Shown: positions 1 through 13,490 of the stretch, in pieces | Position numbering within the stretch: position 1 is the stretch's first letter | How the letters are laid out: each line of letters opens with the position of its first letter | Assembly (NCBI GenBank): GCA_963402885.1 | Contig: OY727103.1 | Coordinates: 7,478,501-7,542,500 of the forward strand | DNA: 64,000 nt | Reading direction: 5' to 3' | Origin: Antedon bifida | Lineage: Eukaryota > Echinodermata > Crinoidea > Comatulida > Antedonidae | Made by a program: the position numbers and the translations under genes | The notes under the pieces: model-generated | Databases searched by the model: none | What the model saw: only the letters and a program-made list of their open reading frames with translations | What the model was told of the DNA's origin: nothing

Positions 1-2857
1 TCTAACTAGTTTATCTTATAATTTATAATTCTGCTATTAAACAATCTCATAATAATGGCCAAGGTGGTTACTGGGCGGGAGAAGTCCTTGATCAATGACA
101 AGGTGCGTTAAAAACCGTCCTCATGGCTTATATAGTTTAATCCATCATTTTGATGAATTTTTAAACCGACTTCTTTCTTTTGTTCGTACGTACCTCATTT
201 TCTCTAAATTCGATACATTTTGTTTCCATGGATTCCTGAATATAGATGACATGTCTCGATTACTTTCATTGCTCGTGGACATTAACCTAATATACTCGAG
301 TTTGACGTACTTTCGAATAGTTGTTGCTTTTGACGGTGAACTTTCCAAGTTGGTATACTTAACCAATAGGTCTACGTTAACTGGCTCTTGACGCAATTGC
401 GAATACAACCCAATATTCCGCACAGTTTCATTGTAGGAATGAAATATCAACCTAAATATTATTATAAACGATTGGTTAAAAAAAGGTTTCACATTTTAAA
501 CTTTAACCCTAAAATCAAGTACGCAAGAGAACCGCAAATATTGACCAATCACGACGGGAAGGAACATATTTTGATATTTTTCCCTTTGTGTCTTTAAATC
601 GCCACCAAACAGCACTCAATCCACAACACATTGCAACATAAAGCGTTTTGAAAACGTACTTTTTTTCAGTAAATCCACTATTACATTTAGAAAATGTCTA
701 TCCTTACCGTAAATACATCAAAAATGATATGACCGAAATTCCAAGCGTGATCGAAAAAAACCTGATAAAGATCTTCATGGTTATAAACCAACATTTGACT
801 GGAAAATATAATTATTAGGCCTACATTACTGTTAATATTTCGTCTACCAGTTTACAATATTTTTGTTTTGGCCGCCATTTAAAAAATGCCTCAGATATTG
901 TCATTTAACATACACTTTTTTCTGCTACAGTGATTTTTTGAGTCTGTATACTCTAGCTAGTGAACATTATGTGCTACATTTGAAAACTTTGTCATCATCC
1001 GTGTAACCATTCTGGTCCACTATTAGTAACGGACGTGCTTTCTACCAAAACAACTTCCGCACGAATCGAATGCGCACGAAAAATATAGTAGATGTATTTT
1101 TCAAAACGTGACCCTTAAAACACCATTTTTTTTATTGAGTTTTGAGATCCGTATTTAAATACCATATTTTGAAAGAATGGTATTTTCTTGCCAGAAGAAG
1201 TGTCTATGATTCCGGCCTCAGTATTCGTCAAAACATACCAGTTTAACCATTATGGAGCAATAGGCCTACTATTGTTAACGCGATCTTTTTTTTATAAAAC
1301 CTTTTCGCAGATTTGTTGTCAGCAGAAACTGGGCCTAAAATGAAACCACCGGACCGCCGAAGTTGAATCGTATAATTTTTACTAATTTATCATTATAGAT
1401 ATACCTAAAATTTCAGTCAAATAATCTTTTAAAAAAAGTTTTAATAATCTTGATATCGTGAACTATGATTTTTTTGAAGTACGATGTCATTTATTGGATG
1501 AATAATATGGGCACTAACCACGGCTGTTTCAAAGATATGAATTAAGTCACGCGCCGCCAACGGTAGAGCGGTGTATTGTGGAGCTACCATTCGCAAACAT
1601 TTAAACGCGAATCCATGTGTGTATACCGGAAGCTGATTACTCATAATTTGACCGTTATAAAACCAACCAATAAGAAATAAATATAGACCGAGAGCTGAAA
1701 TAAAATTATGAATATTCATTAATACAACAGCCGAGACAGAAAGCATGTTGTTTTAAAAGCCTACTCGACTGATGACATGCTGATTTTGAGTGTAGAAATT
1801 GAGGTCCAATTCCAAACATTTTCATAAAATGCGTCTTACGTAGGCACAGTCGAAAGTAGGTATACATTTGTTTTTATATATCTTGGTTAAATGTATTTTT
1901 CACGGTAAACCTGCTGTAGGGTTTGGTAATTTAGATCCTTGTGATTGTTGAAACATTGACTTTTTCAAAAGGTGCCGGCTGAAATTTAAATTATGGCCGG
2001 TTCAATTTATGCTATTTCTAAGCCTAGAGGACAATTTTTGCCTTCTCCAGTCTCCACGCGCATGTGTATATACACTACATAGTTCTAGGTCTACTACACA
2101 CAGTACTTACTAGGCCTGCCCTGTTTTAACTGCTACCTCTAAGTCTATTACTATTGCTAAGCCTAGACTAGGCCTACCTTATTATTAATTAGTTAGGCCT
2201 GGTCTGGACCGCCCAAGTTAAGAGGGTAGGCTAGCTAGGGAGGAGTAGTTGTGGTAGGGCCTAAAACCTTCCTGCTGGCTAGCCAAGAAGGGGTAGACCT
2301 AGCTAGGCTAGCTATTTCTATTATTATATATGTGGCATACTACTACAGTAGGCCTACATCATTCATATCAATATCATATGTGGGTCTGATAAATAATAAG
2401 CGTAATTTAAACAGAAATTACAAGAACTATCCTAGGCCAGGCGATCTACCGGTACTACAGTAGGCTAAATATGCATGTTTACAGTAAGTAAAGTATCATT
2501 ATGTCTAGGCCGATACTCGTATACTTTTTTTTAGCAAACCCGTTCTGTTATATAAACCTAATAATATATATATGTTCTTTTTTATTTAGACCAATCTTAA
2601 ATCTATAGTACAGGTAATATTGCTACCAAAAGGAAGACCGAAAAAAAAAAAGATGGATGCAAACATCAAAAAGTAAACAGAATTTTTCACATGCGGACCT
2701 ATACATGCTCATGCATACAGAGTGGCAAAAATACAACTGATACGCGCAATGTCTAATGATGATTGGTGTTTAAGATGAATATTGCTAGCTTTGCACAGAT
2801 AAGTAACATAAAGAATTATAATTTTTTATTACAGTATTTATGAATATTGTTTTCAAC
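1..2857. other. Intergenic, no supported gene
   Basis: AT-rich sequence without a convincing gene. Two minus-strand open frames of about 100-115 codons (145-492 and 1441-1746) have no recognisable domain. The stretch at about 2090-2470 is dense in TAGGCCTA-like words. A poly-A-like run lies near 2640. Confidence 0.5.
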
Positions 2858-3376
2858 AACATTACATAAAATTAACTTTCTTATTGTATTCTCATTCCTT
2901 TAAAAATAAACCTCAACAGGCAGTTATTTCATTAATTAACATTACATAAATTTCAACAACATACAGTTTAACCTGCATTAAAATGCTTATGTCTGGCACA
3001 ACTACTATTATTAACATTACATAAATTTAAACTTTCTTATCTTATAATACCTTTCAAAATTAACCTCAACAGGCAGTTAGCTCATTCTTCCTATTTACAA
3101 CAACACAACATTAAATGTAACCTGCATTAAAATGTTAATGCACACATCGGGCACAATGCATACTTGTACATTTCATTATTTTTCATCTTTATTTTATATT
3201 AACATTACATAAATTTAAACTTTCTTATCTTATAATGCCTTTCAAAATTAACCTCAACAGGCAGTTAGCTCATTCTTCCTATTTACAACAACACAACATT
3301 AAATGTAACCTGCATTCAAATGTTAATGCACACATCAGGCACAATGCATACTTGTACATTTCATTATTCTTCATCT
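2858..3376. repeat. 188-bp tandem repeat running into the 3' end of the RAG1-like gene
   Basis: Two close copies start with AACATTACATAAATTTAAAC at 3013 and 3201, 188 bp apart, and differ by only a few bases. A third, more decayed copy starts near 2858. Each carries the words CCTCAACAGGCAGTTA and AATGCATACTTGTACATTTC. The last unit ends inside the final codons of the minus-strand RAG1-like gene (stop at 3364-3366), so the array forms its 3' untranslated region and appears to have grown by copying the end of the gene outward. Confidence 0.85.
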
Positions 3377-6300
3377 TTTCTCCGTTTCGTCTGGATTGTG
3401 TCTTGGATTGTTGGATCTATAAATGTTAAATGAGCTTTCATAATTGATACTAATTGATCTAGGGGGCTCTTCATCCCATACACTGACCGTTTCCTCCTAT
3501 TAAATTCAGCGTGAATTAATTCCCCACCCTGCTCGGCTAGTAAGCCGATACCAACTTTCCATTCCCTCATGAACTGGATACAATGATGTTCTAACATGTG
3601 TAGCTTTGGCTGGACTACTCTAGGAGCAACTCTCCTGTACTCTTTTGAAAAGAGTTTTATAGCACTTTCTGTGGAAGAAAGGATATTGTAACATATTATA
3701 ATGGTAACAGCCCTGCATTGTAACAACGTATTCATAATTATTTAATTTTGATTGCATTATCAATATCATTGTATCGTTATTGTGAATATTGATACTAATC
3801 TTAAATAATTATTTTATCATTTACAACTGAAATTTACCATATGTGTCTATCTCTTCGTCAGTTATAGATCGTGTATGATTGATAGCAGTGTGCACTTTAC
3901 TAAAGGTTGAAAACACTGGCGTAAAAGAATCTTGGATTTTCTTGAATTTTACCTCAAGTAGCTTTTTGCAATTTTCTGGGCATTGGTGCATTTGTTGTTT
4001 GAGTGTTACATCAACACCATCAAATAGCTTGTCAATTATATTTGACTGAAATAAAGGTAAATAAAACTTTTTAGTTATTACCTGCATCCTTTTTTTTATT
4101 AAATGCAGCTGGGTACATTGTGTGGGATTGCACTATTCAATATACTCACTTTACATGCTCTATGAACGTGGTTGCCCACAAAACTTTTGCCGTGGTACTG
4201 TTGCCTAGGGATTTTGTTTTGTCTGAGGACCTCATCCATTTTCGTTGCCAATGGGCCGCAACCAAATTTCAGGTCTTGGTTTACTGACGTTTCCTTTAAA
4301 TTTAGACAGAATAATTTTCTTTGTAAATTCTATTATGATTTTAGTGTGTACAGTAATTAAATAAAAATGAAACATACCAAATCCATGACTTCTTGTTTTT
4401 TCAGATTTATTTTTGCACCAAGTTCAGTTATTTCTTGAGGATTTGCTTTTTGTCCAACAAGTGCATAGGAGAGGCTATTTCGTAAATCATCAAGTTTTTG
4501 ATTTGCTTTTTGCACTTTTTCTGCACAAGTAATTCTGTGTGCTGCACATTCTGCTACCTTACGGTCAAAATCTGCTAGATGTTTACCTTGAAAAAATAAT
4601 TAATTATTATTATTTTTGAAAATGTGGAGGAAAAAGTTTTAAATAAAAAGGAAATTAACATTTACTGACATACCTGTTGGAATTGTAGATTCCTGTCTCA
4701 TGTTGAAGATAATTACATCAAGATTGTGTATTTCAATCTCGAGCAAATCGTACATTTTCTTGAATAGCCCGAGAGAAATATGCAGTGCTGGAATTGATAC
4801 CTGGAAATATACATTAATTAAAGAGGTATGAAAATATTATTAGTTGTTTTAAGTTTGTTATTTAGAACTAATATTATTTTGGACTTGTTTGTTTGAATTA
4901 TAATTTAAATAACCTACCAGATTTAATTCAATATCAACCATGTAAGGCCGGATGACACTGTGTGATATCAGTTTGCTCTTTTTTGGGTCACTGCCATGGT
5001 CAAGAAAACTTTTGTAATCCCTGTTGTATGTCTTTAGGCATCTGTTTTCTGATGGTTTGTTGTTAGACCTAATGTCATCTTGACTACACAGGCAGTATAT
5101 ACAGCTATACTTTCCTTTAAAAAAATAACAGAAACAGTATATTATTTTATTTATCAGAACAATAGTTTATTAAGTTTAAAAACTTAAATAAAAAAATAGG
5201 TGAATTTAACTAACCGTTGGGACTAATTAGTCCATATATTCTGCAAAGAAAGTCATAGTCTCCGAAGAAAAAAAGTCTGATGTTGTGAGGTCTGAAATTA
5301 GATTAATATAATTTAATTAATTAAAATAAATAATCTCTTTATATAATACTTATCTCTTAGCATATTAACAGTACACAATATTCCAGTTAATTTAGATTGG
5401 CTTATAGGCCTACTCTAGTACAACTCCCTCTAAATGTACAAAATTATAATTTACAAATTTTAATGGAATTGTGAACTTACATTTTGGTTTTAGGAGATAT
5501 CCACTGACTGCCATTCAATTCCATTACTTCATCCATTATTAAATTGAGTCCTTTGTTGATGTTGACAGTCAAATCTGGGGCCTGGAATATCAAGACTACT
5601 ATAATGTTGTGGAGAGCATTTGGTTTGGGTAACGCACAAATTTGTATCTCAAATTTTGTGGTATCACCACCCTTATCGCCTCCAAATTTAATAAATATTT
5701 CTCCATTGTTGAAAAAAGTTAGTTCATCTGACCTGAAATGCAGGAAATAATTTGTTTTATATTTATAATTCCTTATGTTATAGCTGTACATACAATTGTT
5801 AATAAATGTAACTATTGATATTTCTTATTACTAATTGATAACTTTTATTTAGTTTGGTTGTTAAATAAAATTGTTATTAACATACAGTTTGTGTTTGTTT
5901 TTTAAAAAAAAATTATTAATGTGTACATTTTACGATATTTTAAAAGTACAAAATATATGTTCAAGTTTTAGTGGTACTGTACTGTATGTATAATAAAAAT
6001 GCACATCACTGGGTACAGTACTATTACAGTACTATAAAAGTTTAGTAAAAGCCAATCAGCAATGTGTTGTAAGGATAACCAGGAATGGATAAAAAATTGT
6101 ATACATACATTTCATATTGATTTAAATATTCATAAATCAGTTTCTTAATTTGGGTGAGTCTGACGACTGCAACCTCTTCCAATGACAGCCCACCAATTGA
6201 CGTAGCTCCCTCCCTCTTTACAAACATATACTCGGTTGATTTAACTAAATAGCCATCAACAATTTTGTCTTGGCATATTCTCATCTGGCGTTCTGATGCT

Positions 6301-7561
6301 AGTAAGCCTGGACAAAACCTAAAAATCAAATAAATAATTCAACTGCATAATAATTTTCATAGTGATCAGTATGTTTTATTACAGTAGTTCTGCAGTGGTT
6401 TATAAATCAATCAATTTATTCGTTATGGATTATGAGAATTCACTAATTAAAACTTCAATTACCTTCGTAATGCCCGCTGCTGACTCCAATTTATTTTGCA
6501 GGCGTTCATGATACCAAGGCACCTTGTTGCATCCATTTTTTGACCATTAGTATCTGGTGCAGCAACATTCACTTTGGTGGCTTGTGAAGTGGTAACCATG
6601 TTTAGTGGCTTCAAAATTGAAAATGTTTTCAATTAATTACAACCAGAAAATAATATTTAAGCCTCACAAAATAATGACTAATCAGATGATTTTAAAGGAA
6701 AATTATTTTATTATTATATAATATTAATAATCGGATTTGGAATCTTACCCGTCCTTGAGTTTTCAAAGTTATTTTCCCTTCAGTCACATCTTGATGAACT
6801 AGCTTATGTGCCAGATTTGATAGCTCTGTTGGGTAGACATTTGTGTTGGCAGTTGCAGTTTGGATGTCTTTAACAGCATTTCTAATTTTCATAAAAGCTT
6901 GTTCCTTTTCCGTTTTACATACATGATTGTCTGTTTCACTTAGGTATAATTTTGACAGACAAATAGAACATTGAAGGACAACTGATGTTAATGAGTGCTC
7001 AATGATTGCCGGAATTTGCACAAGTTCGTCCTTCTTAAAATTAAAATTACAACTAAAACAGGGAATAGATAATTTGGAAATAGCAGAAAACAATTTAGTT
7101 GTACAGTGTGTACAAAAAAAATGGCCACATGGTGTCTGGACGCTATCAAGAGATAACATTTTATTGCAAATTAAGCATTCATAAATTTTATCACAGTCGT
7201 TTAAGATTTTGAACTGCCGACTGATTGTGGCTAGCGGCGGAGGAACTGAAGTAAAATTACCGCTTGTGCCTCTTTGAAAATTTTGTTTCTGTCTTCGCCC
7301 TGATACTAGTTGACTTCTGTATAAAAAACATGCTAGACATCTTTCCTCATGTGGCTTATAATGAAACGGCGAAAGAGAATGCCCTTTATAAAATCGTGAA
7401 TGACAAGTGGAACAAAGTGCCTCTGGATCAACAGAATTTTTAATTTCAAATAAAGGGGGTAATTTGTTCATGTTGGCCAAAGTGTACCTCTCATCTTTTT
7501 CTTTCATTTTTTTTCCACAATCAAAACAAATAGAGGACAGTGCCTTCTCATGAAACTCCAT
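3364..7561 (-). CDS. RAG1-like DDE transposase/recombinase with RING finger, 11 exons, 895 aa
   Basis: Exons on the minus strand: 7561-6749, 6608-6463, 6318-6109, 5732-5481, 5291-5215, 5114-4918, 4800-4674, 4586-4378, 4293-4150, 4045-3838, 3668-3364. All introns are GT..AG and all phases match, giving 2688 nt without an internal stop. N-terminal region: Cys pairs at 12/15, 50/53 and 75/78. RING: C129-x2-C-x12-C-x-H-x2-C-x2-C-x14-C-x2-C171. Second finger: C198, C201, H213, C215. Core: GGDKGG (D409), then FFFGDYDFLC (D485 or D487), CIYC (C504/C507), LHMLEHH (H818/H823) and AEQGGE (E840/E844). The CxxC and HxxxxH match the split zinc site of RAG1, and the acids match its D-D-E triad in order and rough spacing. 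Family knowledge: such proteins cut DNA at terminal repeats or recombination signals. The ATG directly follows a good acceptor, so a 5' exon may exist. It could be an active RAG/Transib/N-RAG-TP-type transposon or a host gene; I found no terminal inverted repeats. Confidence 0.85.
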
Positions 7562-10500
7562 CTGTGGGAAGATAGTATTTCACATTTGATACAGTGCAAT
7601 TCCATTTGTTGTAAACTAAATTAATATCTAGTTCTAGGCCTAGGAAAACATGCATATTCAGTGAATATTGAAATTAATAAATGAAACAATCGTATTAGCT
7701 AGCATTATTAAAAATTATTAATAATCATGTTACTTAAGGAAATTTAATTCATTGCGAAAAAATCACACAGGCTTGGGCCTAGCTTAAAGCTAGGCCGCCA
7801 GAAAGGCCACGCTCGTCGCGGGCCTCGTCTGCGCCTGCATACCCGGTGATCGGCTAATGTTTCAAAAAAGGCTGTTGTATTACGATAATTTATAAGATAT
7901 TGAACCGTCACCTTTTAACAAAACTATGTTAAATATTACCAATTAGTATTATTGGTTTACAGAAAATAAGTATTATCTTTTAAAAAATAACGATGTAAAC
8001 ACAATCGGTGAAGTTAGACGGTGTATTTTTAACTTTTGTTTGTTTACAATATAGACTACGCTGTTCGCTGCTACTTCCGGGTAAATTAACCGACTTTTAT
8101 ATTCGATAAGTCGTCTTAGTAATTGTTTTTTTATCATTATGCTGTAATGAAATCATAAAAAATCTGGTTTCAAACCAGCAAATACTAACCTTAATTGATA
8201 ACTTGATTAAAAAAACGTTAAATTGACTACAAATGATACTTGTATATTTTTGACGTTCGCGAAAGTTTCATAACCTCTCGCGAACGAATTTTCAATCTTC
8301 CGCGGTTCAGAAAAAGTCGTCTGCTAACATTGAGGGCGCTTGACTTTTTCTAAAATATTATCATAGGTTGAAACAGCTGTGTAACTTCAACGCCTTTATA
8401 ATTAAATATTCTGTAGTCCTTTGGAAAAATGAAGTAAAACATACACTTACATACGTTTTATAAAACAAACAGACGGAGCAGCTTTATTTAATTCTTCCTA
8501 TTATTTTGATTTAAAAATTGTAGGCCTACAACGTTAATGCACCCTACCATATATAGCGTAAAGCAAACTGAAGATTAAGTTTAGCAGCAAAAATAAAAAT
8601 ATACTAGCACGTAAATTCAGCAAGCAAATACTTGATGTTCAAATCTTATTGCATTTCCCTTCTTTGTGTGTTACAACAATGCTCTTCGATTATTGTTAGG
8701 ATTGCCTATAGACACCGCAGTGCTAGTGACATATTTTTCATATACTTTTCATTGTTACTAGGCCATGGGCTGAACATCAAAATTGTTACTTTTCGTGGTG
8801 GCCCCTCTGGCAACTACATATTCTTTACATATAAAGTTTGAAAATAATATTTACAACATTAATCATAAACTTGCCATCGCCAATAAGGCACTGTTTTTGT
8901 AAAAAATGAAAAATTATGAACAAATTATGAATTGTTGAATATAAATTATAAGCCAATCGCGAATAAGCTTTCATAGGCGTTTGGAGAGTTTTATTAAATG
9001 TTGACCAATGAGAAGCCTTCTGATATAGCTATTCGGTACTAGCTTGGTATCAACAAAAAAACACTAGACGGTCACACACATGTTGTAGGCCTACTCTTTG
9101 TGACTTTTATGATAAAATATGCCGAATTAGTGTTGTATTGACGTATCTAACTCTGTGAAAAAGTTTATAAAACTAGCAGCAGCAACACACGCTAAATTTT
9201 AAGAATGTTACGCATGGTGGAAGCTACCTACTACTAAATGTTATGCATTTTGACTTCACTCCACCACCAGCAGAGTGATAAAGGGCTAGCCTACTAGGCC
9301 TAGGCCTACTAGCTAGGCCTACCCTACTAGCTAGAGAGAGGCACCCTATTCGATTGGAAGATGGTTAACAAGCAGTACTCTATTTGCCTTCTACTAGGTA
9401 AGCCTACAAAAGAGGGTAATTTTTAAAGCTATTTTATAGGCCTATTTGTTCATGTTATTAATACTGTAAAGTGTAATAATGTATATTATTTATAGGCCTA
9501 CCTAACTAGCCTAACTAGTAGGCCTAGGTAGTAGGGCCTACTAGCATGGCATTATTGTGGCCTTGGGTAGGCTTAGAATCAATCACAATAATGCCATGGT
9601 GTTAATAGTTATAATACAGCTGAGTTGGTGGTCATCATGTCATTCAACATTGACTGATTGAGACTAGCTTTAGACCTCCAAGTCTACCTCTATTTTGTAA
9701 CGTTATTCTTTTTTTTTCTAAGAAAGTCAACAAGAATTCCACAACATCTTGAATTTAAAGAGCTGAAGAATACAGGTTCAGTGACAATGACAAAAAAGGT
9801 AGTTTGCAGTTTAATTTACTGTACAGTGTAAGTACATACAGTTCACATAAAAACATGATCTACAGTACTTCCGTTATCATATACTGTATGTTTTCTTTAT
9901 ATTTGTCATACAAAATAAAAAATTATTATCACTATAGTCCTTGTTATCAGGTGAACTGTTACTATACTTGTTAAGTTCACAATTTAGCTGATCACAGACA
10001 ACTCATGTCATCTTATTCGTAACATTCTGTCTTTTATTTTACAGTGCAAGTACTGTATCTACCAATCTAAGAATAAATTTCAGATCAACAGTCAGTTAAT
10101 GGTTTAACTCTGCCTTTGATTGCTGGAAAAAAATATTTAATTAGGAAATATTCTATAGCATTAACAAATTACAAAAAAATATATATAATATTATATCTAT
10201 TGATTTTTTTTCCGACATATTAGAACAACAATATGCCATACATCTTATACTTTAATATTACGCCATTTTTACCAATATATTGTAAGTAATTCATTGTACT
10301 TCATAGCTAGCTATGATTACTTTATACATTTTAGCAACTCATGTTAAATTGATATTCACCTAATAATGTTCTTTTATTTGTGTAGAAATAAATATTACTA
10401 TTAGTAAATATATTATCATAAAAAATTAACATGCTATACATAACATATCTTTTTGATGGTGTTTTAAAAAAACTGTTTCGTAATATCCTGTAATAATATA

Positions 10501-11800
10501 TGCAATATCCAAGTAAAATTTATTAATTTTGTGATAATTGTAACTTGGTATATAGTATTTATGTTACCAAGTCTCTAATAAATGTGATGAGTATATAAAT
10601 AAAGGTTGTCTATAGTATTTTACAATTATTATACACACAATACATTGACATAAAAATCATCTTTATGTTTGTTCTTTAAAATTGATATATATACAGATAA
10701 TGTAAGCTAGCAAAAATGAAATGATAGAATGTATTGTGCTATCATTTGAATCATCCAGGCTCCATAACAAAATGATGGAGATCCTGAGAAGATCTGAATA
10801 CCGGTGTTTTTTTTTGTGTCTGCCTTTTTTATTTAAACTTATTTATGAAATTGATTTTGTAACTATGGACGTCCGTTTCCGAAATAAAATTAAAATGAAT
10901 GAATGAATGATTATCTTGATTTATAGTAATAATATTAGTATCAATTCTTGTAATCGTTGTATTTGTTATGTTTTTTTTCTACAATTCTGTTAATTATACT
11001 AGGCCTATAGACGTTTTATTTAGGGATCACAGTATAGTGGAAATAAGTTGCTTGTACTTTTCTGTTTTATCCTTGATTGATCCTTTACAAAATGAAAGAA
11101 AAATATGTTTTTACAACCGGATCATGGTGGTATAAAACGCACAATGTATACATGTTTTTGGATGAATGTACCAATTATTAGGTTTGTATGCATGACATGA
11201 TACTTTGAATTCACTACAACCTTCTTGTGTGTGTATCTGCTTTTTGTGCCAGAAGGTGTTGGATTAACTATTGGGACACCACTTACTTCCAGATGATTTA
11301 TACAAAGCTACAACAATTGGCTCCATTTTGTAAATAATAATAATAATAATATTGTAAATCATTTTCATTTCAAGAAATGGCATAGGACGAAAAAACATTA
11401 ATTTTTCACCCGTACACTTAATATGAATTGATTTCTTTATCAGCAATGTGTATACCATTGTGATTGTGAATCGTTATACGGTACCTTATTTAATATTGTA
11501 AACTTGTTGTAGGGGTCGATTGACGGGTTTCACGAAACCTAACATCACGAAAGCTAAGGCCCCATAAGACCTAAGATCACGAAACCTAAGACCCAAGACC
11601 TAAAGATTACATATATTTTCGCCTGTTGAGTAAATATATACCTTTGTTTCACAACAAACAACCCGTCCAGTTTGGATATAATATATATTTACTGCATTGT
11701 GTTGGTTTCAGGGGTTGTTTCCATTTCGCACCTGCATTGTATTTTTAAACTTTATTCTGAATACAACCTCAACAAGCCTCATAAGTACTTTTATGAAAGA
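7562..11800. other. Non-coding region upstream of the RAG1-like gene
   Basis: A short CpG-richer patch at about 7780-7860 is the best candidate for the RAG1-like promoter or first exon. TAGGCCTA clusters lie at 9290-9320 and 9490-9540. At 10800-10910 the sequence ends in AATAAAATTAAAATGAATGA and further GAAT units, resembling the 3' tail of a CR1/L2-type LINE. An AAT microsatellite lies near 11330. No other gene is supported. Confidence 0.45.
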
Positions 11801-12395
11801 TATTCACATAAAAAGTAACAAATTAATACTTGGTATTATTTATAAATAAAAATTAGTGATTTTACAAACGTGTTTCTTGCACACTTTCGCATACTCAACT
11901 TTCAATATGTTCGTTTCTATGGACCGTCAAAAGAGCAAAAATAATTGAGGGCTAAACATTGAATTGAGTCTACATTTAATGCATTTATTGGTGAAATGCA
12001 CGTTTAATTTGTTCAATATATTTTGTCAATTTGTCAATAAAAATGCTGTAATATGTTACTTCTGATACTTTTCTATTTTAAAAGAGAATATTAATCGATC
12101 TTAAAAATCAGCATCACTACTAGGCCTAGTCATAAGGGTGACCTAAGGGGATATGATGAATTTGTCGATTTTAAGTTAACGAAACCGTGTAAAGTATCGA
12201 CAGTAACATTTTATTTGTATTGACAGTGACAAAATCTATTGAATTGAACATGATTTCACCAACAATAAGTTAAATAGATATATTCCAAAGTTTTTAGCCC
12301 TCTATTAATGTTGCTCTTTGGCGTTCAATAGAAACAAAATATTGAACATAGAGTATGCGAAATTCGCATGAGGAAAACCTCTGTAAAATCATCAA
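11800..12395. mobile_element. Foldback-like repeat A, copy 1
   Basis: The two ends form long imperfect inverted repeats of roughly 110 bp. The left arm (about 11860-11955) runs through TTTCGCATACTCAACTTTCA and GAGGGCTAAA; the right arm (about 12290-12395) carries the same words in reverse complement. The interior has no coding potential. Related copies lie at 30820-31404 and, partly, at 21846-22197, so this is a dispersed non-autonomous family. Target-site duplication is not clear. Confidence 0.6.
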
Positions 12396-13490
12396 TTTAT
12401 TTAAAGAATGTATTGTTTTTTTATTGATTCTTCTTCATCTAATTCTAAGGTGTGGTATTCATAAAAAGTAACAAATAAATACTTGGTATTATTTATAAAT
12501 AAAAATTGGTGATTTCCTGTAAACAAAAAGCCGGGAAAACGTATCCTCATGTTTTGCAAATGAAATGGTGTTCCCTGAATCAAGGCTCGCCCTACTGTAT
12601 AGTGTTAAAACATAATAGTCAGCATGTTTCCGACTCTCAGTGATGTATCTCCACAACATACGATAATATTTCCCCCTTTTTTAAAAACTTTATTTACAAA
12701 CTGGATTTCCAATTAAATTGATTGCAAAATATCTTATTATAACAAATTATTTTAAATAAACCTTCATTTATAAATGTGTTGATCAACATCACTAGTAAAA
12801 TTGTTAGGTCATATATTAGAGATAGAAAAAAACTATAGTACCAATACCGATAGTACATTTGGCGTTTCATAGAAAATAATTATCATTGCTGGACAGTATA
12901 TCTCCACTGGCAGCGTTGCTAGATAGTTTTCATTAACAAAATTTATGTCTGTGACAATATCAAGTTTTTCTTTAATTTTTTACATTATCTGTTTTCAACA
13001 CATACAATATCTGTTTATAGACAGTTCTTAAGATTCCTGTAGACTACATAATACTGTATATTGATTGTTTACCACCTTTTCATAATTATCATTGTTTCGT
13101 TGCGTCATAGTACAATTGTTGCCACTGGACAAGAGATTTAGTCAAGATTTAAAATTTAGAAATCATGCTGTCCAAATGCACTAATTATTAATGCAAAGCT
13201 ATACATATTGTGATATTTGTGTACTTCTAATGGGGTTATAACAATTGTTAAAATACATAGACAAAAAACAAAAATACAAAATCAATAAAAACAAAAATAA
13301 AAATAAACCCACCGACATGATCTCTGTCGGTCACTGAGATGATCAAATTACAAAAATTAAGTAGTAATAACTAAAAATAATATTTGACAATAGCAATAGA
13401 GTGAAGAACTAAAAATAATTAAATACATATAACAACAGTAAATAATATAATATAACTGAGAATAACAATTGAAAATATATCCTGTAATAT
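12396..13490. other. Non-coding stretch with repeat fragments
   Basis: At 12461-12520 there is a second copy of the word block found at 11807-11865 (CATAAAAAGTAACAAA followed by TACTTGGTATTATTTATAAA). The remainder is AT-rich and shows nothing I can name. Confidence 0.4.

Noticed and set aside
145-492. Minus-strand frame ending at a strong donor-like GAG|GTACGT
   Set aside because: No recognisable domain and no convincing acceptor; the opposite strand is also open over most of it.
1441-1746. 101-codon minus-strand frame with a hydrophobic N-terminus
   Set aside because: Could be a chance frame in AT-rich DNA; no homology recognised and no splice context.
1-3300. RAG2-like gene tail-to-tail with the RAG1-like gene
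   Set aside because: No frames with kelch-type repeats or a PHD finger found on either strand.
2858-3376. CRISPR-like array
   Set aside because: Repeats are about 188 bp, contiguous and without unique spacers, in an animal genome.
9361-9800. Possible two-exon transcript (ATGGTTAACAAGCAG ending at a donor, next exon near 9722-9797)
   Set aside because: Joining the pieces gives a stop after about 27 codons; splice-like words alone are not enough.
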